A DNA stretch of 34,366 bases. Source: Muribaculaceae bacterium. GTDB lineage: Bacteria; Bacteroidota; Bacteroidia; Bacteroidales; Muribaculaceae. The first letter of the stretch is position 1. Each line of letters begins with the position of its first letter. Made by a program: the position numbers and the translations under genes. Of the stretch, positions 18,217 to 26,300 are shown piece by piece. Under the pieces are notes generated by a model. The model was not told where the DNA came from. It saw only the letters and a program-made list of their open reading frames with translations, and did not search any database. The stretch is from positions 1 to 34,366 of the forward strand of contig CAJSYI010000032.1 of assembly GCA_910573745.1 (NCBI GenBank), in the 5' to 3' direction.

Positions 18217-18235
18217 CAAAGGTATGCAAAGGTAC
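18217..18235 (-). promoter_or_regulatory. Integrase promoter and candidate att core (GTACCTTTGC)
   Basis: The minus strand has TACCTTTG twice in tandem (complements of 18227-18234 and 18217-18224), each matching TAnnTTTG, about 50-65 bases upstream of the integrase start. The upstream copy reads in full GTACCTTTGC (18226-18235), which fits the CTnDOT core consensus GTAnnTTTGC. It may be the promoter, the crossover core, or both. Confidence 0.5.
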
Positions 18236-18243
18236 AAAATTTT

Positions 18244-18358
18244 GGCCAAACAAACTAACGTTTTTGGGACTTTTGACGTAATTTAGCCAAACAAATTCGT
18301 CAAAATATGGTCAAAAATGACAATGGCCAAACAAACTCAAAAGTTGTTTAGCCATTGA
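18244..18358. repeat. Regularly spaced GCCAAACAAA repeats (possible integrase arm sites)
   Basis: Three direct copies of a 13-base unit GGCCAAACAAACT or its close variant start at 18244, 18285 and 18325, spaced 41 and 40 bases, about four helical turns. A fourth copy at 18342-18353 is inverted. Together with the third it forms an inverted repeat (arms 18321-18334 and 18345-18358, one mismatch). This is how arm-type sites for a tyrosine integrase and accessory proteins are usually set out, and they would mark the ICE end. Confidence 0.6.
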
Positions 18359-18387
18359 TTATAAGGTATTTATGAAAGAAATTTCTT

Positions 18388-18609
18388 TCAATATTCTTCT
18401 TCGTTGAAGAAGAAGTCTTCTTTTGATGGATAGTCGGGCCAAAGCTCTTCGATGCTTTCGTAGGTCTCTCCTTCGTCTTCGATTTCTTGAAGGTTCTCGA
18501 TGACTTCCATCGGCGAGCCGCTGCGGAGGGCGTAGTCAATCAGTTCTTCTTTTGTGGCCGGCCAGGGTGCGTCTTCAAGTTTAGACGCCAGTTCAAGTGT
18601 CCAATACAT
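18388..18609 (-). CDS. Small conserved acidic protein, DUF2795-like
   Basis: 73 residues from the ATG at 18609. A longer frame reaches back to 18690 but its extra N-terminus crosses the promoter. It begins MYWTLELASKLEDAPWPATK, contains ELIDYALRSGSPMEVIENLQ and ends in a very acidic tail with DFFFNEEEY. Similar short proteins are widely conserved in Bacteroidales, commonly labelled DUF2795; function unknown. A -7 box TAATTTTG (complement of 18660-18667) precedes it. Its stop codon lies within an 18-base perfect palindrome (18373-18390), and the possible ICE arm repeats end only 15 bases beyond that, so the element sits directly at its 3' end. Confidence 0.75.
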   Translation of the reverse strand: MYWTLELASKLEDAPWPATKEELIDYALRSGSPMEVIENLQEIEDEGETYESIEELWPDYPSKEDFFFNEEEY

Positions 18610-18659
18610 ATCTTTGTGTTTTTTGTTTCTGTTATAGTGTTCTTGTGTAAAAAACGGCG

Positions 18660-18667
18660 CAAAATTA
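18660..18667 (-). promoter_or_regulatory. Promoter -7 box for the DUF2795-like gene
   Basis: The minus strand reads TAATTTTG, matching TAnnTTTG, 51 bases upstream of the ATG. It lies in the 90-base gap after the adenosyltransferase stop. Confidence 0.5.
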
Positions 18668-18699
18668 TAAAATGTCGGCGACTTGTGCAAGTGCTTGTT

Positions 18700-19263
18700 T
18701 CAATCCTCTTTGTGCCAGGTTATTTCGGCCACGTCAGAAAGGAAGTTGAAATAGCGTGCGAGGATGAAGAGGTAATCGCTGAGACGGTTGAGGTAGCGGA
18801 GGAGGTTGGGGTCTACGTATGACTCTTCGGCGAGGTCGAGTATGCGGCGTTCGGCCCGGCGGCAGACGGTGCGAGCCACGTGTGTCTTGGCGGCAAGCAT
18901 GCATCCTCCGGGAAGCACGAAGGCGTTGACTTTCGGGGTCTGTTCGTCAAGAGCATCTATCCATCCTTCAAGGCGGGCGATGTGTTTTTCGGTAAGCCCC
19001 CATGCCGCCGGGGTCTCGCCGTCGGGAACTTCGGAGGCTAGATAGCCTCCGAGATTGAAGAGCATATTCTGCACGCTCAGAAGCTGTCCTTTGGTCTCTT
19101 CGTTGCACTTTTGGTCTGAGAGTACGCATCCGAGTAGCGAGGAGAATTCGTCGAGTGTGCCGTATGCCTCGAGGCGCACGCTGTTTTTCTTCACACGTGT
19201 GCCGCCCACGAGCGATGTGGTGCCGGCATCGCCCGTGCCGGTGTATAATCTGCTTTTGGTCAT
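18700..19263 (-). CDS. PduO-type cob(I)alamin / cob(I)yrinic acid a,c-diamide adenosyltransferase
   Basis: 187 residues, the normal length for the single-domain PduO/MMAB-like family. It transfers the adenosyl group of ATP to Co(I) corrinoid, giving coenzyme B12. Visible motifs: the ATP-binding N-terminus TGTGDAGTTSLVGG (residues 9-22), RLEAYGTLDEFSSLLG (30-45), FVLPGG (115-120), the active-site helix ARTVCRRAERR, and NRLSDYLFILARY near the C-terminus. It is a cytoplasmic trimer in known relatives. The DUF2795-like gene follows 90 bases downstream in the same direction. No corrinoid riboswitch was seen in the 209 bases upstream (19264-19472), which hold no gene. Confidence 0.93.
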   Translation of the reverse strand: MTKSRLYTGTGDAGTTSLVGGTRVKKNSVRLEAYGTLDEFSSLLGCVLSDQKCNEETKGQLLSVQNMLFNLGGYLASEVPDGETPAAWGLTEKHIARLEGWIDALDEQTPKVNAFVLPGGCMLAAKTHVARTVCRRAERRILDLAEESYVDPNLLRYLNRLSDYLFILARYFNFLSDVAEITWHKED

Positions 19264-19472
19264 GGATGTGTTTGATTTTTATTTGTAACGCATGCATGGC
19301 GTTATTGTTGTCCGCAGTACACGGAAAAATATGCATCATGCCTGCAAGGCATTCTGGTTCGTGTTCTTCATTAGATGTCCATAAAAAGTCGTGATTGGTG
19401 GAAATGTAGTTGGGGATACATCATCATTTATGATTTTTTACTAATTTTACGCGTCAAAATTATCCAAGAATT

Positions 19473-21227
19473 ATGAACGTAATGAATATTAGATATATCA
19501 TAGTGGCTGTGATTCTCATGGCGTGCGGTCTCGCTTCTGCTGGAAATGAACGTGCATCCGGATATCATTTCAAAACGGTGGACAGACATTTCGATTCCAT
19601 TGCTGCAAGGGTGCTCAATGATGAATTCAACCGCAAGCATACCCCGGAAGCCGTCTCCAACATTGCGAAATTGAAGAAGATGGCATCCGGGGGCAGTTCT
19701 GTGATGAAAGCTCGTGCGGCATTGTGGGGAATACGCACCGCACAATTGGACGCCTCTTCTGACAGTTGCATCTTGGTGCTTGAGAAAGTTAAATCTGCTG
19801 TACCCAAAGAATATGACTATGACCGTGCCGTGATTTCGTATCAGCTGGCCGGCAACTATGAAAGGACTGGCAACTATCTGAATACCTATCAATTGCTCCA
19901 GGAGGCGATTCCTGTCCTGGAGAAATACGGAGACGACTACTTTTTGGGCAATGCCCATCTATTGATGGGGCTTATGTATTCCGACATCGGCGATCCGGAA
20001 CTCGCTATGGATGAAATCCACATCGCCGACAGGCATTACCGGAAATGCGGCTATCCAGTCAACCGTGTGTATTTCTTCGAGGCCAATTTCGCAGGCGATG
20101 AAAATGAACAACTGCGTCTTTTCAAGAAATCCATAGAGACGGGGGGAGACGACCCGGGAATGACAATACAGTCGTATGACAATATTGCTTCCATATTCAA
20201 CAATATGAATATGCCCGACAGCGCATTGCATTATATCGACCTGGGCAACAGGATGCTCCGGAGAATGATTCCTGACAACATTACGCTTAAGATTCTCCTC
20301 GATCTCAACGAAGCAAAAACGCGTTTCAAGCTCGGACAGGTTGACCGAGCGTTGAAGATAGCGAAAAGAGCGGAGGAGGCAAACCTGAGATTCACAGACG
20401 AGTATTGGGAACCCTCCATTTATAGGTTTCTTTCAATGGTTTACGAGTCGAAAGGAAATAAGGATTTGGCTTTTAGCTATCTTAAAAAATATCAGAAGGA
20501 ATTTGAACGCAAGACCGAGACAATACAGGCACAGGAGATTCCCAAAGCCCGGGCAAGAGAGGCCATCAACCGCCAGAAGACGCAGATTGCAGAAATGGAG
20601 CATGAAAATCAAAACGCCCGCAACAGATTGCATATCAGTCTGCTGCTTCTTATGATAGTTCTTTTGGGCGGCGGTGCGGTTTTCTATTCCATAAATCAGC
20701 GTATGAAGCTTCGCAAGATTGAGAATCGCGAGCTGAGGTCCAATCTGGAGCGCGAGATGGTGATAAAAAGGCTCAACTCCGAAAACTTTGAGCGCGATAT
20801 GAAAAAGAAGGACTGCGAGATAAGCTCTTCCGTGCTCCTGCTTTCCAACAAGAACGACGTTCTCCAACAGATAGGGGAGATTACAAAAAAGTATTATCAG
20901 GACGGCAAGATTCCTTTGGAATATGTCGGCCAGGTCAATTCACTTGTCCGCGACAGCATAAAGGGCGATGATGAATGGACTCGTTTCAAGATTCATTTCG
21001 ACTCTGTGCATCCCGACTTCTTCACTAAACTGAAGAACATATCGGCGGAGCTGACGGAAAACGATTTGCGTCTTTGCGCATATCTGCGCATCGGTATGCG
21101 AGCCAAGGACATCGCTTCCATGCTCTCTGTCTCTCCGGCAAGCGTCAACACCAACCGATACCGAATAAGGAAAAAACTCGGTCTTGAAAAGGACGACTCT
21201 CTCGACGATTTCATCCGCCGCATCTGA
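19473..21227 (+). CDS. Membrane-anchored TPR protein with LuxR-type C-terminal HTH
   Basis: 584 residues. An N-terminal signal-like segment (about 5-23) precedes helical TPR-like repeats (about 110-345). A transmembrane helix follows at about 387-406 (ISLLLLMIVLLGGGAVFY), then a charged coiled coil, and a C-terminal helix-turn-helix (about 525-575: LTENDLRLCAYLRIGMRAKD, SVSPASVNTNRYRIRKKLG). This design, with periplasmic TPRs, one membrane helix and a cytoplasmic LuxR/GerE-like domain, is common in Bacteroidetes regulators that sense an envelope state. A terminator closes the gene before the secreted-protein operon, which it may control (inference). ATG 19482 (residue 4) is an alternative start. 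Confidence 0.82.
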   Translation: MNVMNIRYIIVAVILMACGLASAGNERASGYHFKTVDRHFDSIAARVLNDEFNRKHTPEAVSNIAKLKKMASGGSSVMKARAALWGIRTAQLDASSDSCILVLEKVKSAVPKEYDYDRAVISYQLAGNYERTGNYLNTYQLLQEAIPVLEKYGDDYFLGNAHLLMGLMYSDIGDPELAMDEIHIADRHYRKCGYPVNRVYFFEANFAGDENEQLRLFKKSIETGGDDPGMTIQSYDNIASIFNNMNMPDSALHYIDLGNRMLRRMIPDNITLKILLDLNEAKTRFKLGQVDRALKIAKRAEEANLRFTDEYWEPSIYRFLSMVYESKGNKDLAFSYLKKYQKEFERKTETIQAQEIPKARAREAINRQKTQIAEMEHENQNARNRLHISLLLLMIVLLGGGAVFYSINQRMKLRKIENRELRSNLEREMVIKRLNSENFERDMKKKDCEISSSVLLLSNKNDVLQQIGEITKKYYQDGKIPLEYVGQVNSLVRDSIKGDDEWTRFKIHFDSVHPDFFTKLKNISAELTENDLRLCAYLRIGMRAKDIASMLSVSPASVNTNRYRIRKKLGLEKDDSLDDFIRRI

Positions 21228-21316
21228 CTATGCGGAGAAGCTGCGGACTAACGTCGATGTACGGAGTAGGGATGCTCGTTTTTGCAAAATGCTGTTACAT
21301 ACCGTTATAAACATAT

Positions 21317-21362
21317 AGACAAAATCTGACACCGATGATTTTGTCTGTCTGACCTCTTTTTT
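21317..21362 (+). terminator. Intrinsic terminator after the TPR/LuxR gene
   Basis: Perfect 10-base arms AGACAAAATC (21317-21326) and the complement at 21337-21346 with a 10-base loop are followed by a T-run (21357-21362). It separates the regulator from the secreted-protein genes. Confidence 0.8.
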
Positions 21363-21413
21363 ATATGATGCTGTTTGCCTTAATTTGCGACTGTATTTCT
21401 AACAGCAATTCAT

Positions 21414-23330
21414 ATGAAAACAACCTTACCTGTGATTGTGGCGGTGTTGCTGCCATTGGCTGCCTCGGCGCAGCAGACGTTTCTGCAATGTGATTTCTCG
21501 GAAGGAATTCCGGCAGATTTCACTTTGTATGACTTGGACGGCAGTGAGCCGTCTATCGACATGAAGAATACCGGATTTGCCACAGGCATTCCTTGGATTG
21601 CGGCGGAGTCAGACAAGGATGGCAACGTTGCAGCCTGCAGCACGTCATGGTACCGCACTCCCGGAAAGTCTGACGACTGGATGGTCACGCCCGCCATAAC
21701 AGTCGGATCCAAGCGTGCGGTGCTGCGCTGGAGGGCCAAGGCGGGCGACAAGGACTACCGGGACGGCTATTCCGTCTACATATCCGACAGAGGCAACGCT
21801 CCTGAGGATTTCGACAAGTCGTCGCCCGTATTCACGACCGAGGCGGAAAAGGCAGTGTGGACGGAACATGAGGTGAGCCTCGAGCCGTATGCAGGCAAGA
21901 CTGTATATGTGGCGTTTGTCAACGACTCGAAAGACAAGGCGACGCTTTGGATAGACGACATAGTGGCTGGGGTACCAGCCTGCCTGGAGGTTGAATCCGG
22001 CATCCCCAGGGTCGTAGGGCATACAGGCCCGATGACCGTGTCCGGAAAGGTGAACAACACTTCTGGCGCAGACATCAATGGTTTCACAGTGAAATACCGC
22101 TTCGGTGACGGCGGTGAGACTTATGCCGAGAGGATAGAGAAGCAGGTGAAAGCCGGAGGCTCCGCCTCATTCAGCATCCTCAGCCCAGTGGAAATCAGAA
22201 AGAACGAGACCTTGGAATACACCTTGTGGGTAGAGGCCGACGGAGATGGTTCGTCGGTCGAGGGGAAGGTGTCTTCCTATAAACGGAGGATAGTCGCAGA
22301 AGAGGTTACTGGGACATGGTGCGGCTACTGCGTTCGGGGCATTGTGGCTATGGAAAGGATGAAGGCTGATTATGGTGATACGTTCCTCGGCATAGCCGTA
22401 CACGACGGCACGACTGGCTGGGAAGATCCGATGTCAATGCCGGAATACACCGATTGGCTCTTTTCCAAATTCAACATGAGCGGGTATCCGCACTGCACAG
22501 TGAACCGTATGGTGACTTATACCGGCGACCCCGGAAACCTCCATACATACTATTCACTCCTCAAAGACAAGGAAAACCATACAGGACTTGAGCTGGCGGC
22601 AGAATTGGATGACGATACGAAGGGAATCAAGGCGACGACCACGCTATACACCTCACGCGATATGGAGGAGTCCAACCTGCGTCTGGCGTATGTATTGCTG
22701 GAGAACAATGTACATTGCGCAGACAAGGCATATGACGAGAACGGAAAACCGACAAGGCACAACGGTTGGCAGCAGAACAACTATTACGCCGGCGGAGGCA
22801 AAGGTGAAATGGGCGGATATGAGGATATGCCGGAGATTGTGCCGGGGGAGGACATGTGGTATCAGTGCGTAGCCCGCTACATCTCTGACGGATTCGATGG
22901 CATCGAGGACAGCCTCCCGTCAGAAATAAAGGAGGGGGTCGGCGTTGTCCATAAGGAGCATATTGAATTGCCGGGAAACATACGCAATTATGCTGAGACG
23001 GAACTTGCGGTTCTCCTGATCAACGGCAAATCGCAGGAGATTGTCAACGCCGAGGCGATTTCGCTCAAAGAATTGTTCCCGTCCGGTGTCGGGACAGGCG
23101 TGGCTGAAGACGGTTCGATTGCCATAAGTATGACCGGCGGCATCGTCAAGGCTGAATGCGGCGGTTTGATGGCCTCGCTCAGCGTATACGCGGCCGACGG
23201 GAGGAAAGTCCGCTCCGTGTCTGGTGCGAGCCAGAGCCTTGAGGCTGACATCGAAGGCATAAGAGGTGTCTGCATGGTAGAGGCCGTGTCGGTCGATGGA
23301 TCGCGTCTTGTAAGAAAGATAATGCTCTAA
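21414..23330 (+). CDS. Secreted protein: choice-of-anchor-J-like domain plus thioredoxin-fold CxxC
   Basis: 638 residues. The signal peptide is clear (MKTTLPVIVAVLLPLAASAQ). A cleaved-adhesin/choice-of-anchor-J-like beta domain follows (about 22-186, with DDWMVTPAI and TLWIDDI), then an Ig-like segment (about 195-290). Next is an Omp28-like thioredoxin fold beginning EEVTGTWCGYCVRG with Cys303 and Cys306, and a SGYPHCTVNR stretch that resembles the cis-Pro region. The last about 75 residues (SLSVYAADGRKVRSV, then RGVCMVEAVS and RKIML) resemble a type IX sorting domain. Export to the cell surface is likely, with redox or disulfide activity possible. It is followed after 19 bases by the 1,545-residue secreted protein, so the two form an operon. 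Confidence 0.8.
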   Translation: MKTTLPVIVAVLLPLAASAQQTFLQCDFSEGIPADFTLYDLDGSEPSIDMKNTGFATGIPWIAAESDKDGNVAACSTSWYRTPGKSDDWMVTPAITVGSKRAVLRWRAKAGDKDYRDGYSVYISDRGNAPEDFDKSSPVFTTEAEKAVWTEHEVSLEPYAGKTVYVAFVNDSKDKATLWIDDIVAGVPACLEVESGIPRVVGHTGPMTVSGKVNNTSGADINGFTVKYRFGDGGETYAERIEKQVKAGGSASFSILSPVEIRKNETLEYTLWVEADGDGSSVEGKVSSYKRRIVAEEVTGTWCGYCVRGIVAMERMKADYGDTFLGIAVHDGTTGWEDPMSMPEYTDWLFSKFNMSGYPHCTVNRMVTYTGDPGNLHTYYSLLKDKENHTGLELAAELDDDTKGIKATTTLYTSRDMEESNLRLAYVLLENNVHCADKAYDENGKPTRHNGWQQNNYYAGGGKGEMGGYEDMPEIVPGEDMWYQCVARYISDGFDGIEDSLPSEIKEGVGVVHKEHIELPGNIRNYAETELAVLLINGKSQEIVNAEAISLKELFPSGVGTGVAEDGSIAISMTGGIVKAECGGLMASLSVYAADGRKVRSVSGASQSLEADIEGIRGVCMVEAVSVDGSRLVRKIML

Positions 23331-23349
23331 CCCAATTAAACATACGATT

Positions 23350-26300
23350 ATGATTAAACCTAACAGATTTGTCCAGGCTTGCGCCACCACAGCCCTGCTT
23401 TGTATGGCATCGGCGGCGGTGTATGCGGAAGCTGCTGAATCAAAGTGCGTGTGGTCTCTTCTCACCGGCCAGCTTGACAACCGGTCTCCTGAGACAGGCA
23501 TAGTCACCTATGACCTGGCCTCGCCGCAGACCTACAACATGGTCCACAATGTCTCCAACGGGAACTCCCTTGGGGCAGGCGTAGTTGTGGACGGCGTGTT
23601 CTATTGGTTTGAATACCTGCAGCGGGAGTACGGATATGACTCAGAAGCTCTGTATGCCTATGATATGGAAGACGGTACGGTGAGGGTTGTACAGAGTTAC
23701 AACGGACAGAGGATGGGCATATGTTTCTCTTCTCCCACGTATGATTATCAGACAAAGACGGTGTATGCTCTCGCCGGGCTTATGGGAGGCTCCGATTTGG
23801 CGTCGGTGGATCTGGAGACGGGAAACGTCGCCAAGCTTATGCCATTGACAGGCCTTGTCAAGAACACTGAATACAACTATGACGATTTTCTTAAGGCCAT
23901 AGCCGTGAATTATGACGGCGACATGTACGGAGTTTCCTATTGGGGATACCTGTACAAGGTCAACAAGGTAAGCGGCGAATGCACCGTCGTGGCTCCTTTG
24001 GACTTCAATCCGGAGCAGGCCATAATGTATCATACATCACTTGCTTTCGACAATGAGACCAATGAGTTGTACTGGCGCGTGTACACATACGCGAATATGT
24101 ATGACCAGCTGAGGAAAATCAACATCTACGACGGGACCAGCAGCCAGGTCGGCATATTCTCTGACGACCGTCTTATGGGAGACTTCCATATTCCGTTCAC
24201 AGTGGCTCCTCCGGGAGCTCCGGCCAAGGTGGGCGGCCTGTCTGTGGTTGTCGATGCCGACGGGATGCCCGGATGCACGCTCAGATGGACAAACCCTTCG
24301 AAGACCTACGGCCGCGGCGGCACTCTGGAATCGCTTACCAAAGTGGAGATCTACCGCAACAATGAGCTGGTGGCAAGCATGGACAACCCCGGCATAGGAA
24401 AGGAGATGTCATGGCATGACGACGTGCCGGCCAGTGCGCTTTATTCCTATCGTGTGGTTCCATACAATGAGGCCGGCAAGGGCGACACTTCCGCCGTCAG
24501 CATGTTCGTCGGCCAAGGGATTCCGATGCCTGTGTCTGGTTTGAGTCTGACGGCAGAAGGATCCGCTGCCCGCCTGGTCTGGACTGCTCCGGACCATGGG
24601 AAGTTTGACGCATATCTCGATAAAGCGTCGCTGGTGTTTGAGATTACCCGCTCAGACGGCGTGATTGTGGCTGCTGACTGCCGGGATACCCAGTTCATTG
24701 ACAACACCATCGACAACTTGGCCCGCTACAGATACACGGTAAGGGCAAAGAACATAGGCGGAGTGTCAAGCGAAGTCGTCTCCGAAGGAGTCGTATGCGG
24801 GCCTCCCGTGAATCTTCCCCACACGTTTGCGTTTTCTTCTCAGGAGGAATTCGACACTTGGGAGAGGATAGACGCCAATGGCGATGAATCGACTTGGTAT
24901 TACAATACATGGCCGTCCTGCGGAGCTAAATCGGACTACAATTATGTGTATGACTATCCTGCCCATGACTGGCTGATTTCCCCGAGGGTCTCAATGGAAG
25001 CGGGGAAGCACTACAAGGTCGTTTTCGACGCGCTTCCCGGCAATAAGAACGTTACAGAGATTGTGGCTGTGAGCTTCGGCGCGGACAACACACCGCAGCG
25101 TCAAGACAGCGTTGCGCAGTTTGAGTTCCGCAGTGCCAAGGCGGAGACGCTGCGCGTTTCCCTGCCTGTGGTCGAGAATGACGGAGAATACTGTTTCGGA
25201 TTCCTGCACCGCTCTGTCGAGCCAGATTTCAGCTTGACAATCGGCAACGTACGGGTGGAGGAAGACCACGACGGATGCGTGGAAGGTGTCGTGAGCTGCA
25301 GCGGCGTTCCTGTGGCGGATGCCGTGGTTGCCACTGCCGACGGGCTTTACTCCACGACTACAGACGAAGCTGGGCATTACGCCTTGGGTTATCTTCCTGC
25401 AGGAAGCCATGTTGTGGTTGTCTCCGCCCTTGGTTATTCAGATGGACGGAATACCGTTGTGGTAAAGGAGCTTGAGACGGTGGCTTCTGACTTCACGCTT
25501 GAGGCACTTCCCCGTTATTCGGTGAGTGGGCGTGTGATGGATGCCGTCGGCGACGCGGTTACCGACGCATCCGTATCGCTCGGTGGATACAATTCATATT
25601 CCGTTTCCACAGGCAGCGACGGACGGTTCGAGATTGCGGATGTATTTGCCCATGAAGGCTACAGTCTGGTGATAGAACGCAACAATCTGATGACGCACAG
25701 GGAGACGATCGATCTCCACGGCGACCGTGACTGCGGCGATATTGTGCTGGACGACAATCTTAAGACACCTTATAAGGTGGTCGCATCGCAAGGCGGCGAT
25801 GCCGTTTCAGTGAAGTGGATGGCTCCGCTCGGCGATCCGAGGGAGATAAGATATGACGACGGAAGGTTTGAGAGGTCGCTCGGGCTTGAACAAGGCACGG
25901 CCTCATCCGTCTTCGGACATGTCAACCGTACCCCTTCGGTCGTCTACGGCTGCCGGTTCCACATTGCATCGAGGGTTGAAATACCGAACCATTACAGTGT
26001 AAGCCTTTATGTAATAGACCTTGACGAGGATGGCAACCCCACCGACAAAGTGCTTTACAGCAACTCATATGTGCCTGTGACAGACGATGTGTGGACAGAG
26101 TTTGAACTCCCGGCTCCTGTAGACTGCCCCAACGGCTATATGATGGGAGTGGCGTACAGCGGCATATTAAGTCTGTCTATAGACAATGGCGAGAACCTTG
26201 TCCCGTATGTCAATTGCTACTGTTCCGACTATGCCACCGGCAAATGGTATTATCTTGACGATTCGGATTTCAAGAGCAATTTTGCTTTCCGCAGCGTGTC

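Noticed and set aside
19264..19472. Cobalamin riboswitch upstream of the adenosyltransferase
   Set aside because: No B12-box-like sequence or extended fold was seen in the short upstream region.
19428..19958. Minus-strand frame of 176 residues over the TPR/LuxR gene
   Set aside because: It lies opposite a well-supported gene with signal peptide, TPRs and HTH, and shows no domain of its own.
22920..23507. Minus-strand frame of 195 residues across the two secreted-protein genes
   Set aside because: It spans the join of two clear genes, including a signal peptide, and has no recognisable fold.
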